DNA from: Melastoma dodecandrum
Lineage: Eukaryota > Streptophyta > Magnoliopsida > Myrtales > Melastomataceae
Assembly (NCBI GenBank): GCA_029817715.1
Contig: JARUPY010000087.1
Coordinates: 1,240,001-1,304,000 of the forward strand
Length of the DNA stretch: 64,000 nucleotides
Direction of reading: 5' to 3'
Positions 12,009 to 23,219 of the stretch are shown one piece after another (the first letter of the stretch is position 1; the number at the start of each line of letters is the position of its first letter). A model generated the notes under the pieces. That model was not told the DNA's origin. It worked only from the letters and a program-made list of their open reading frames with translations, and made no database searches. The translations under genes were made by a program, and so were the position numbers.

Positions 12009-13400
12009 GAGGATAGATGAACAGAGATGTGAGGGAGTGAGGACATATACAGTAAACAAAAAGGGGAAATTGCAGCAGATTAGAAATCCCCCTTAGCTTC
12101 TTCGGGAAGGAGACGCGTGACTCTCGCTGCTACGCACTCTCCTGTGGCCATCTTCCGAAGCCGAGTAAACTCTCCGCGTTGCCAACCGCGGGAAGACGGC
12201 CAGGTGCAGGCGGCTTCTCTTGAAGAAGCGCACGTCTGTGGAGGAGGAAGCAAGGGACGAGGATCGGAGTTCCCGTTGGCCACAGTTTCGATTGAGAGAA
12301 CGTGGGGGACGAGGTACGTCCCACCCCCTTCCCCTGTCTCGTCTGAATGATACCTGCATTATGTGTGACTAGATCGTGCCACGGTTGAAGGATTTCGTGT
12401 GGTGCCATGGGAAGGTAGGGAAGCAGTGTGTCTTAGGAGAGTGAGGCGGGGGAACGATGCGTGCGTCGTTCGGTTTGTACTCTGTGCGTGCTGCTAGCAG
12501 CGGCGCCAAAAGTTCCGGCTGGTTGTGCTATATTCTGAGTCGCTCGGGGAGCGTACCGCTCTGCTGGTGGGCGGCGTGGACCGGAGCTTAATACTCCGTA
12601 AGCCTGGGTGCCGGTTGTAGGTTCAATGGTGTGGGCGGAGGAGGAGTCGTGAGACGAGCGAACCTTCTCTGCTGTCCCATGCGTTGAGTGACAGGGGCGC
12701 CGGGGTGATGAATGGGAGGAATCGCGATGAGAGCGAGCCACCCCTACCATTCTGTACTCTGACGAACAGGGGCGCCGACGGGATGATTGTCGCCCACTAT
12801 CTTGTTGTGTTGTCCCATTGCTTACCGTCTGGACGACGAGGTAATTGGGCTGGAGGATGTTACTTTGCAGTCCTCTCTGCGATGTGGGATTGTCTCACCA
12901 CGGCATTGATCCGTGAACCAGTGTATCAATAAAGAGGCTGAACACTCCGTTGGGCGATTTATGAAAATGATCATTATTGACGTGGCTTCGCTGTCACATG
13001 TTGTTCGACCTGAAATTACGAATTTAATTAGGTTGACCAAGCCTGCAGCCAGTTGATTCTATGCGAGGGAATAATATATAACTCACTCAATATTGTGCAA
13101 AGGGAACATCGGCGAATTAAGGTTCATTATCTCTGCGTGAAGTTGAAATCCTTTTTGCCATGGATGCTTTGACTATGGTGCATGTAGATTGCACGTTCAG
13201 GGTTTGTCTCTCCAAAGCTCCTTGGAAACGCTCCATGCTGTCCCTTCTACCACTTGTTGTTTGCTTCCTTTTGTATCTGCTCATTTGCTCATGAAATGTC
13301 ATCACTGCCATGACATTATAGTAGGTGGGGGTGGAATTAACCGAGTTGGTATCGCAATATAAAATATCTAGTAAACAGGCTAAATACTGAGATACCGGAC
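12009..13400. other. GC/CpG-rich segment, origin unknown
   Basis: Abruptly GC- and CpG-rich between about 12070 and 12930, against the AT-rich surroundings, with several overlapping arginine/serine-rich open frames on both strands (for example minus 12433-12750). None resembles a known protein, and frames of this length are expected by chance in GC-rich DNA. A perfect RTCCCACATCG motif lies on the minus strand at 12880-12890 without a TATA-like box at the usual distance. A 28-bp sequence ending 'gggaacatcggcga' occurs at about 13090-13117 and again at about 13668-13696, bracketing the next 550 bp. Confidence 0.5.
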
Positions 13401-13499
13401 CAGTAATTGGGAAGTCTCATTGGCTTAGCAGTAGAGTACAAGTGATCTTAAGGATGACCACGGATCAAGTTTGCAGAAGTTGTGGATATAGACCTTCTC

Positions 13500-14750
13500 C
13501 TGATTATTGGACATTGGAATTTATAGTTTTGAGTCAATATAGTAGATAGATCATAATTGTTAAAAGACTAACTAAATTTCATTTAATTTTCATGCAGGGA
13601 TTAGTAACAAGGACTCCTGCTTTAACTGCAACCGTAGGTTAGACTGTTGCACGTTTTTGCATTATACTCAATATTATGTCAAGGGAACATCGGCGAAAAG
13701 CTAGCTCATGGATGAGTCTGATACCACTGTTCTCGACACAAAAGATAGCTCATGGGTGAGTCTTTCCCATAACCATTTTAAAGTAAGCAACCGGCTCCTT
13801 CCACAACCAATGTGGAGACATCAGAGTGGGATTTCAACCATCCACTCTCTTCGGCGGGTTGTTGCGAACCGGGCTCTGATACCACTGGCTTTCCCTTAAC
13901 CTTATAAGTGAGCTTAATCAGTTACGGAGCAATTTGTCTGCTTGTATGGTAAGTTAGCTTTGTTTCAATTTTATTATATATTCTAATTGTTAACTTTTAA
14001 TTGTTTCTAATTTATTTTAACTAAATAATTCATAATTGTGATTATTAATATAGGCTGTGAAAGGAAAGGGGTTGCGCACTACTGTAATTGATCATTGCCT
14101 TCTGAAGGTTTCTCATATCAGTCATGGTTTTAAGGTTGGAGCTTTTGACTCAGTATATTATTACTCGGATAAGATATTTTCTTAAACTATTCTTCTGTAT
14201 CTTTATTATTTTATCAAGATAAGGAAAATTCAACCTCGTATTGCAGGATAATGAATTTGACATTTGCAAAACTATTTTACTATGGGAACAGGTTAGTTAT
14301 TATGAACTTTGTATCACAAATCTTGGTTCATTTCTTTTAATGTTTATTTCAAATGATTGTTTTTGTTAATTAATTAGTAGTTTCCTTTTATAGATTATTT
14401 AATTTATAATTTTACTTCTATTTGTCGGTTTTGTAGTTTCGTAATCTTACTACAGTGTTGACATGAGAATATCTCGATGCCCAGTTGAATAGATGGGGAA
14501 AGTTGCTGCAGGAAAAATTTCAAGATTTTATGAAGCATACATAAATCAGTTTACAATGTTTGTTCTTATTCTGCTTAAATAATCTCATTACTCGTCTTAC
14601 ATGTCTAAAATGATACTAGAGTGTATTTCGGTGAATTTCAAGATTGTATGAATCACACATGAATCGAAAATACTCGCATTTCGGTGTATTACTGTGAACT
14701 GGGCTCTGATACTAGAGTTGGATGCTATTATTCTTGTGTATATGTTATCT
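13500..14750 (+). pseudogene. GT29-like pseudogene, upstream exons
   Basis: Remnants of the 5' half of the same family as the array. About 14055-14169 reads AVKGKGLRTTVIDHCL then HISHGFKVGAFDSV with a donor-like end. 14247-14291 reads DNEFDICKTILLWEQ. About 14437-14540 reads FRNLTTVLT-stop-EYLDAQLNRWGKL, matching the TREYLD...GW segment that precedes the Cys-rich start of motif L in plant GT29 proteins. An LTR-like module (13700-13915) interrupts an earlier exon. At about 14675-14750 it is joined to the LTR/motif-L border seen in the array units, then to unrelated elongation-factor sequence. The stop in the TREYLD exon marks it as dead. Confidence 0.65.
13700..13915 (-). mobile_element. Solo-LTR/TRIM-like module
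   Basis: Minus-strand module like those in the array: TGGTATCAG motifs at 13720-13729 and 13873-13886, the GAGCTAGCTTTTG-type block and TTATAAGG at 13900-13910. It is inserted in a GT29-like exon: the sequence after it ('gagcaatttgtctgcttgta') matches an uninterrupted copy at 25637-25658. Confidence 0.6.
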
Positions 14751-14820
14751 CATTCAAGTTCTTGCAGTTTGGCATTGATGATTATCTGCTAAGCGATCTT
14801 CAACTTGTGCTATTTCCCAG

Positions 14821-16590
14821 GCAAGAAGTAAACTTTGTCACCACAGTTCTGCTGTTCACGTTCCATTGGTTTGGAGGAAAATTTTCAAGGTCTAGTTGAC
14901 CTTGTGCAGATGAAGGCCTATTATTTTCATGGCTCCAGTGGGTGTGCAACTATATTTAACAGAATTTATGTTGTTCGTAGCAGAATATCTATCATACTGC
15001 ATACAAATCTGGTAAGACTGTTGGTGCAGAGAAAATGTTCACTGCTAAAGTACCTCCTGATAAGATGGACTTGGTCACTGACAAGAGGCGTGAATTAGTT
15101 AAGATGGTTTCTGAAGTTGATGGCAAACTTGCATAAACTTTCCTTAGTGATGAACCAATATCATTTGTGGATCTTGAGATGATCTTTTAGAAAGTCACTT
15201 AATTTTATTCTTTTCCTCTTGGACTAGTTTAATTTAGACTAGAAAAATGAGGATCTTGGCGAATTAGCCTTCAATTTAACTTATGTTTCATTTGCAATGG
15301 ATATTTGTGGTGGGAAATGAGCTATGTACTGAGAGCATCAGGTGTAGTTTTGTGGTATGTTAGTTTGGTGATTTGATTAGGTTGAATCTCTTTGCATGTA
15401 GATTTATTTTTCCAAAGATAGATTCAAGGCTATATTTAACCTTTTTTGTTCAGGAGGCAATTCGTAGGGCCACTATTGCGAAGAAATTGTGCCTGTATTT
15501 ATGGGCAGTGCCTTTAAAAACAAGGTAGATTACTTCGTTTTGTTATCAAAGTTCAAGTTCAATAAAAAAAGTTCAAGATTGCGAAATGCAGGCCAGGAAT
15601 TCTATCTGCATGGAAATTGATTGTCAATTACTCCTTACTATGTGTAGAAACACGACAGTTATTTGACTATAGCTATTGATCACTTTTATGTCTAACGTGA
15701 TATAATTTCTCAGTTTTTGCTTGTAGTTTGTGTGGACTGTTGTCTTTGTTATTTAATCAGTGCAAGTCAACACTATGCCGTATTTTGGAAAAAAGAAACA
15801 ATTTACTTATGGGGCTTCTAGCCTTAACAGATGGTCTTTTTAATGTATCTATGGTAAACCAAAAGAAAAGCTTACCAAGGTTTCCCTCATTATAATGCAT
15901 AGCTAGAAGCATGTCTATGGGATTAAGCTTGAAGTACCTTTCTGATATTTCTTTGTGCTAATTTACAAAGTTCTCTGTTATTCCTTTTAGTAATATAAAA
16001 AATTTATACTTTTTTTGGGAATATCCCCTCCTGAGGGATTGCTGTGTTGGCTATACCTCCTTTACATGATGTTTGTTGTCCACATTACATTCTGATAATC
16101 TTGAAACATATTTTCCATGTGCAGGGTGTTCAACCACTTTTTAATAGTGTTCTAAGTTATTTGCCTTGCCCAATTGAAGTAAATAATTTTTACCAGAATA
16201 AAGGGAAGAGTTGTCTCGCATAAGTAGCTCATTTATAGTTCTTTGTGGCAATATGTTTATGCATGTCGTAATAATTTGTCTGTATCCTTTTCTAGGTAAT
16301 GTTGCCTGGAACACCAGCTGGGCCTTTAGTGGCATTGGCCTTTAAACATGAGGAAGGACCCTTTGGTCAGCTGACATAAGTTATGTACATATGCTAGAAG
16401 ATCATTTCCTTACTGTTCTTGTTTTACCTTGTATTGAATTTATCTTCACTAACTTGCTAGTGGTAAATTGACGTGGTTTATATAGATCTTACCTTTTTAT
16501 TGCCGGTTTTTTTTTAAATGAAGGATCTACGAAGGTGTCATCAGGAAGGGATATTTTATTATCAATGTGAACACGGGAAAGAAGGTTACG
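14821..16590 (+). pseudogene. Mitochondrial elongation factor G pseudogene (internal exons)
   Basis: Six exon remnants in the order of a mitochondrial EF-G: 14821-14935 (ARSKLCHHSSAVHVP, GLEENFQGLVDLVQMKAYY), about 15030-15178 (MFTAKVPPDKMDLV, RRELVKMVSEVDGKLA), 15454-15524 (EAIRRATIAKK), 16125-16179 (GVQPLFNSVLSYLPCPIE), 16296-16378 (PGTPAGPLVALAFKHEEG) and 16523-16590 (RIYEGVIRKGYFIINVNTGKKVT). The intact family member is a GTPase that moves ribosomes during mitochondrial translation. Here a base is lost after HVP, a TAA follows KLA, and exon 3 shifts frame after IAKK. The G domain and C-terminal domains are absent. Introns remain, so this is a DNA-level copy and not a retroposed one. Confidence 0.85.
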
Positions 16591-17384
16591 GTATGTTGAG
16601 GCGCTAAATTAAATTTTATAATGCCAATCTACTTCCCTTGAGTAATTATGAGATAATTCTTTACCTTGTGGCTTACTTAAACTTTCTTACATTGTTGGAT
16701 TACCAATAGGGTGACTTTGGGATAGTAAAACGTTAGTACTAATTAGAGAGTGAGATGATCCAGAATGCTTTGCAGACCCTATATCACTTATACCTGCATG
16801 AGATAATTATCTGGAAATTAGATAATGTTGTGCAAAAGGTCCATTTTGATGTAAGGAAATCAATTGGGGAAGGTGAGGGGAGGGAAAGTTTTCTAAAATC
16901 ATACATATTATTGACAACTTCCTTTGTGCAACTTAAAATTATTTGCCAGAATTTCTGATCCCCTTCTCCGTGTCCTTTGCCATCCAGTCCCCTACTCTTC
17001 TAAACAAACAGTAAATAATACAGACAGATCACCACAGATTTAGCGAATGTTAGTTTTTCAGTAAGATTGCTGCCCACCATTAAGGATGATCTTCATTCCA
17101 TGTATTCTTGGATGTTTTTGAGAAAGGAATGCCAAAGAAGAACAAAACCTTTGTACTAGGTTATTTTGTCAGGGTAGTCTAGGCGATTTCTGTATAACTT
17201 TGGAAATACATTATTTTCTTACATTGTTCCAATGATGAATTTCTCTGTACAATATTGGAAGTTAAGGACCTCAACTTTGAGTAAGCATGTTGCGTGTGTT
17301 ATTCCTGCATATTGATGTAACTTCATTGTGGAATTTAAAAACTTGGGATGATGTTTGAAATCGTTTTTACAATGTTTTGCCTTA
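16591..17384. other. AT-rich, nothing recognised
   Basis: No coding similarity or repeat structure seen. It may contain further degraded intron sequence of the elongation-factor pseudogene. Confidence 0.4.
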
Positions 17385-17735
17385 CTAATCATTTCGGCGA
17401 AATGTTGTGAACCGGACTCTGATACCACTGTTCTCGACCTAAAAGCTAGCTCATGGGTGATTCCTTCCCCAACCATTTTAAAGTAAGCACCCAGCTCCAT
17501 TCCACAACCAATGTGGGGACATCAGAGTGAGCTTTTAACCATCCATTATCTCAGCATTTCGGGGGATTGTTGCGAACCAGGCTCTGATATCACTGGCTTC
17601 GGGCTCTGATACTAGAGTTGGGTGTTATTGGCCTTCTTGACCCCAAAAGCTAGCTCATGGGGTGGGGCTTTCCTACAATCTTATAAGTGAGCATCCAGCC
17701 CCTTTCACAACCGATGTGGGATAATCAACACAAGT
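17385..17735 (-). mobile_element. Cluster of solo-LTR/TRIM-like modules
   Basis: Three modules of the array type in a row on the minus strand, with GGTATCAGAG-type motifs at 17417-17430, 17581-17591 and 17606-17616. The rightmost module is the best preserved: ATCCCACATCG (complement of 17712-17722), then 25 bp to TTATAA (17681-17686), then GAGCTAGCTTTTGGG. It abuts the metalloproteinase relic at 17.74 kb directly. Confidence 0.65.
17681..17722 (-). promoter_or_regulatory. snRNA-type USE + TATA-like pair
   Basis: On the minus strand a perfect match to the plant snRNA upstream sequence element RTCCCACATCG lies 25 bp from a TTATAA box. That spacing is close to the one known for plant Pol III-type U6 promoters. 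No snRNA sequence follows; the pair belongs to the LTR-like module, so any role would be in driving that element. Function is inference. Confidence 0.45.
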
Positions 17736-18301
17736 TAACGGGACGATCACCCATAGAGGTTTTACGATGACGGCACACTCCACATTGGAACCCTTTATTC
17801 CTTCTTCAACGGGACAGATGGCTACACAAGTTAAGATGGCCGGTTGACCAGGTCTATGACATGACGTACACCTTTTTGACTTCCGGGCGCGTGCCCATGG
17901 AAGACTTGTGTACAACGGTCGCCAATGCTTTTAGCACATGGGAGGAGCACTCCGTCTTCTTATTTCGCGAGGCTGATCCGGGCGAAGATGCAGACATCGA
18001 GATAGGAGTTTACGATGGCTACCATGGCGACAACATCCCATTCGATGGGAGAGGCGGGATATTCGCTCACGGTTCCAAGCCAGCCGATGGCTTCCTCCGT
18101 TCCAACAATGCCGAGGATTGGAGCACTAACCCAACCGGAATTCAAGTCGACTTGGAATCGGTGGCGCTTCACGTGATCGGCCACATCCTCGGCCTTGCCC
18201 ACAGTGATAAGGACTGGGCCATTACTTTGTATATGGAAGGACCAAGAAAACACTCACGGGTGACGACATCAAGGGCATCAAAGCGCTTTATGATTGATTA
18301 G
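17736..18301 (+). pseudogene. Matrix metalloproteinase pseudogene (catalytic domain relic)
   Basis: The frame from 17861 is open for 146 codons and aligns along the catalytic domain of plant matrixins: YTFL, ANAFSTWEEHSVFLF, DADIEIGVYDGYHGD, PFDGRGGIFAHGS, then LESVALHVIGHILGLAHS. The zinc histidines of HxxxHxxxxxH are present, but the catalytic Glu after the first His is Val, so no protease activity would be expected. The C-terminus after LAHS is frame-altered and lacks the Met-turn context. Upstream, 17790-17860 reads LYSFFNGTDGYTS then a stop, and the signal peptide and pro-domain are missing, replaced by the LTR-like cluster. Confidence 0.8.
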
Positions 18302-18449
18302 TTTGTATTTTTTTTATAATAATAATAATTTCAATTTCTCTGTTTGGAGTTAGAAAGTTGCTTTAAGTCTTGATTAGAGAATGGCTGTTGTGAGAATTGT
18401 TGTTCGTTTTCAAAACTCAAGATGGATATAATTTGGATTATTGAAAAAT

Positions 18450-20570
18450 GACTGTTGATTATTGGACATTGGAATTATAGTTTTTAGTGTATATAGTTGC
18501 TAAAATGCTAACTAGGCTTGCAAATGATATAAGTTCATTTGATTTTCATACAGGAATTAGTAGCAAGGAAGTTTCCTTTGACTAAACATGCTTTTCTCTC
18601 GAGTTCTGGTGGGAAGTCAATTGATGAGATACTGGCTTCTTGTATGCGTTGGTCTGGGCCTTTTTTATCATACATAATGAGACATGTGTAATTTTTGAAC
18701 TATTAATTGTTGTTGTCGGTTTTTTATCGGGCTTTTGATTTAGTGTTGAGATTATTTCGACAAAAATTGACAAATTCAAAGGAGAGAACTTCAAGTTGAA
18801 AGTTTTTACGAGTGAGGCGGCCTTCCAAGTCTACTTGTATGGTAAGTTAGCTTTATGTTCTTGTTGTTTCATTTTAATTATGTATTCTAATTGTTAACTA
18901 AATAATTCATAATTGTGATTATTAATATAGGCTGTCAAAAAGGAAAGGGGTTAGTATTAATGTAATAGATTATTGCATTATGAAAGTTTCTCATATGTTT
19001 CTTCAACCATGTTTCTTTATTGTTTTAGCATGATAAGAACTTTAACCTCCTATTGTAGGATAATGAATTTGACATTTGTAGAACTGTTTTACTATGGGAA
19101 AATGTTAGTTATTTCCTTTCATTTACTTGAGTGGAAAGAAATAATTCGTAGAAGTAAATATTGCTTAGTTCTTTATAACCGAAGTATTTGCATCACAAAT
19201 CTTAGTTCATTTCATTTAATGTTTATTTCGAATGATTGTTTTTTGTTAAACTAATTAGTGATTTTTTTTATAGATTATTTAATTTATAATTTTATTTCTA
19301 TTTGTCGGTTTTGTAGTCTCGTAATCATACTACAGTGTTGACAAGAGAATATCTCGATGCCCTATTGAATGGATGGGGGAAAGTTGCTGCAGAAAGAATT
19401 TCAGGATTGTATGAATCATACATGAATTCAGTTTACAATGTTTGTTCTTATTCTATTTAGATAATCTCATTACTCGTCTTACAAATGATCAGAGGTTATA
19501 AAAAATGCTATCCGGTGGCTCAGTGCAAGGAGTATTTTGATATGCTCCTCCCATCAAGATATCCATTTTTTTTATCGACAATAACGTACATCTGCTGTCG
19601 TAGGATACTCAATGGAGCTATTAGAGAGTAATTGTGGAAAGGAGATCGACCAACACACGATTGTAATTAGAATAAATGAGGCCCATGTGAATGAGGTAAG
19701 GCTTTTCTCATTACCATGTATAATTTTTATATTATACTAGGCTAAATTTTCTAATTTTGTTATTAATTTTTTAGATACAATGACGTGTTATATTCTCATT
19801 ATTTAATCAAATGTTTCTCAGTCTTGTCCTTCATGAGGGATTTCGAATAGTAGATCGTGTTAGTCTTCATGGATCGAGTTTCATTTAAGTTTGTTAGAGA
19901 TTTTCTTATGTAACTTTTCTATTATTTCGTTAATATTACAAGAAAATATTAAATTGGCATATATGGTTTGTTTTGCATATCAGATGATGATGTCTTACTC
20001 ATGCACAATACAGCACATGAAGAATTCAATCCAATGACTAAGGTTTGTCCATGAGTTGCTAAGGGAGCCATGTTAAATGTCGTAGAGTTTGCTGCATCAG
20101 TATGTGAGATAGTTGGTGTTTACTTATATTCTTTCGAACCTCACTAATAGAAAAGGGTAAGTTGATATTATTTATACTAAGGGATGCTTTTTTATTTAGC
20201 ATTTTGTTCTACTATTTTGAGTTGTGTTGGTTATACGAGTATTGTTAATGATTGTCGGTGAGAACTGGATAATTGGATAATTTTCTTCTCATTCTCAGAT
20301 TTCCCTGTTTTTTTATCTTGACAAGATTCCGAATAAATCCTCAAGAACCGTATAATATCGACTTATGGATTGTCTTAGGTTATATATTTAGTATGTACTT
20401 TGGATATATATGCAATCAAGACTTCAACTGTTTTAAGATTGTTTATAGCCCGAGTTATTAGGATGAATACTCCGAGTGTGCTTAAATCAAATAGCATGAG
20501 CTTTTCCATGCGTATGCTTTTTCACGGTTCTGCTCGATAAGGAAGGATGTAAATTTTAAGCAAGATTGAA
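18450..20570 (+). pseudogene. GT29 sialyltransferase-like pseudogene, longest exon series
   Basis: Most complete set of exons of the family in this window, without an LTR interruption. About 18550-18690 reads KHAFLSSSGGKSIDEILASC; 18750-18840 reads KIDKFKGENFKLKVFTSEAA; 19058-19102 reads DNEFDICRTVLLWEN; 19317-19430 reads TVLTREYLDALLNGWGKVAA; 19505-19695 is the motif-L exon (CYPVAQCKEYFDMLLPSRY, frame-shifted, then GKEIDQHTIVIRINEAHVNE with GTAAGG donor at 19696). Further remnants lie at about 19985-20043, 20060-20155, 20290-20390 and 20452-20530. Several frameshifts and a collapsed VGL exon (about 19830-19880) show it is inactive. Confidence 0.7.
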
Positions 20571-22017
20571 GTGAATATTCTAAAAAGAGGCAACATATCA
20601 GTTCACTAAAATGGAAATAGTTTGTTTGTATAACTAACAATTTGAATGATCTTTTTTTCTTAAGACATTCAAATTAGGCACTTTATTAAGAAAAGTTATA
20701 TTTTTATATGTTTGTCTTTATTTGAATTTATTTCACATTGTAGGTATTTATACTTCACAAGACTGTCATAATGGATATGAGAATGCGTAATTGAATATTT
20801 TGGTTGCGGTCATTCGAATACTTCTTATGTGAAGTGATGACATGATATTATAAGTTCATACACATTCTAGTATTTAAATCAAAGTATGCGATAAAGGGCA
20901 TGATCATGGTTTTATACACCTGGCCTGTGACTTATAAACCTAGGTTACGACCTATAATAAATGGATATGAATGGTCAAGAAGATCCGCACGATATCAAAT
21001 ATCCAAGACTCGTCAGGAGGTCCAACGTCAAATAGATAATCGTCACTTGTGATCGCTTAATGAAGCGTTTCCACCGCGAACCTCCATGCACCAAAGTTGA
21101 AGTGTTTCTACCACGAATCTCCGTGTACCAAAGTTTTGTGCAACATCTTATATTTCCTGTGTATTTAGTTTATCGTCAAGTAAAGTCTGGCCGTTGCATA
21201 ACGATCATGGACTACACCTACAAGCTCAAACGCGAGGGGAGTGAAAGGTCGACATCGAGAATGCAAAATAAAGTTGGATATGGTCTTAGAGGCCCATGAA
21301 ACCCAAAAAAGAGGAGAATTGGGCTTGCCATATTTTTCTACTAATTTTTAGTTCTTCAAAAAGTTGAAGTAAAATATCTCCGCTCACATGTAGGCAAATC
21401 TAATGATACTAAAGTCCAAACACTACAAATACGTCAAAGAATGCTCCCTAAAATTTAAAAATTTACTATACAATATAAAAAATAATATGAATTTTTAAAG
21501 AGCTTCAAGCATGCTGACACCATTGATTTTTTTACTTGACTAAGAAAAATTATAACTTTTAAGTCAGATTTGATAGCGTTGATCATTTTGTGTCACGAAT
21601 GCAACTCGGATTAATACGTTCAAAATTTTTCATGCGAAATAAAAGAAAAGATGTGCTAATTAGCTATGAAACACATTTACAATAGCTAAGCAAGTCAGAA
21701 ATAAACCATGTGTGGGTGATATTACAGGTCAGCCTAAGACAAGTTATACATATATGAAGTTTGTTAGAGAAAAGCTAGTTCATGCACATGTGCATACTAA
21801 GTCAAATGATCTCAAACATGCATATGATCAAGACATGTTATGATCATATCTTTCATTGTAGCTAGGAAAACTCAAAGTAGTTACTAGCTACCATGGAAAG
21901 GTCATGAAACTCATTACACAAAGAATGGTAGGAATGTTATGAACTTTGGTCGCGACAAATTAGTTACCTCTCAAAATATAGAGCATTACTCACTCTAGGG
22001 ACAATGGAAATGTGTAT
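20571..22017. other. AT-rich intergenic DNA, no gene recognised
   Basis: No convincing coding sequence. A short direct repeat ('cgaacctccatgcaccaaag' and 'cgaatctccgtgtaccaaag') occurs at about 21078 and 21114. A run near 21540-22017 could be the start of the dispersed repeat described at 22018. Confidence 0.4.
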
Positions 22018-22328
22018 TATAATATACAAATCAAAGGTAAACAAGTTTCAGCTCAATCCAATCACTACGAAATCAAGTTACAAATAAAACAATGAGGAAC
22101 CGTTATGCAGATCCGAGTTGCAAGGGATTCAAAAAATGGTCCAATATGTTTTAATTCACTCAAATACACAATGCGTGACATACCACGGTCTAGATCTTTA
22201 TCTTTAGCATCCTGCAAGCAAACTAAAGGAAATTCACGAAACGCGACAAATTGCCTACCCTCTCAATGATCCATTGAAACATCACCATCATACAAGCTCA
22301 AATTCAACTCAATTGATGTCATATGATC
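22018..22328. repeat. Dispersed ~300-bp repeat, copy 1
   Basis: Direct-orientation similarity to 26316-26613, including 'gtttcagctcaatcca', 'gagttgcaaggga', 'aatgcgtgacatacca' and 'aactcaattgatgtcatatg'. Nothing coding is visible; probably a retroelement fragment. Confidence 0.75.
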
Positions 22329-23219
22329 AGTCAGGTAGGCTCACGATTTACCACCACTCTATTACGAAATCTCACTATTGACTGCTTGTTGTGTTCTTGT
22401 TTTTCTTTGGGTGTCCAAGATTTGTGTTGTGATCCTTCACTTCCACGCCTCCTCCTTTCATGCTCGTCTCTGTCAGGTTGTTCCCTCTCCGTTGATCTTG
22501 TTGCAAATTATTCTATCATTGTATATTGTTCTAACTTAGGTTTTTTTTTTCAGATTTGTTCCCTACCCAATGTCGGCAGTATTACCGCTAACCGCTGATC
22601 TTGTTGATGAATTGTTTCTTGATTCATGAATAAGTTGTCCTTTCTTGTTGGTGAATGAAATGATATGAATCATTGTAATTTAAGTTATATTCCATATTCT
22701 TGCAATTAGTTTGAGAGATTTCCCATATCATTAGAATTAGTTTTTTAGTTTGTTTAATGATATCCCAGATCCCGAAATTAGTTGCATTGGGAATTTCATG
22801 TTTTACAAATCTTTTTCACAATTCTTATTTCATTATTGTCATTGGTGAAAGGCTAGAAGATGTCATTGCAAAATCCAAACCGAAGGCTATAAAAGTTCTA
22901 GTGGGGACAATGCTATTGGTCCATTGGCTTCAGACGATGGCGATTTGATTTGAATGATTGAATTAGTCGGTTTGGGATGATAAACTTGTTGATTTTGAAT
23001 GTAACTTTTTTGGATTGAATTTTTTTATTGATCATTTGCTTTTGGACAACTTATTTGAACTTCTTTATATCAATGTCTTTTGATATTTATGTCTAAAATT
23101 ACAGGTATCGCCTTTGTTCAAAAGGCGATCGCTTTTCACCTCACCTCACGCCCCGAGCGGGCAAGGCCTTATCGCATTCCGTCGCCTTTTGCCTTTTGCA
23201 ACTATGCTTGAGATTATTT
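22329..23219. other. AT-rich, no gene recognised
   Basis: A short GC-rich stretch near 23105-23205 ('cgcctttgttcaaaaggcga' and relatives) contains GGCGA/TCGCC inverted motifs that could be a small foldback, but no complete element ends were identified. Confidence 0.35.

Noticed and set aside
12433..12750. Arg/Ser-rich protein in the CpG-rich block
   Set aside because: Overlapping frames on both strands, no hydrophobic core or motif; typical of chance frames in GC-rich DNA.
12880..12890. snRNA gene behind the USE-like motif
   Set aside because: No TATA-like box at 24-34 bp and no U-snRNA sequence downstream.
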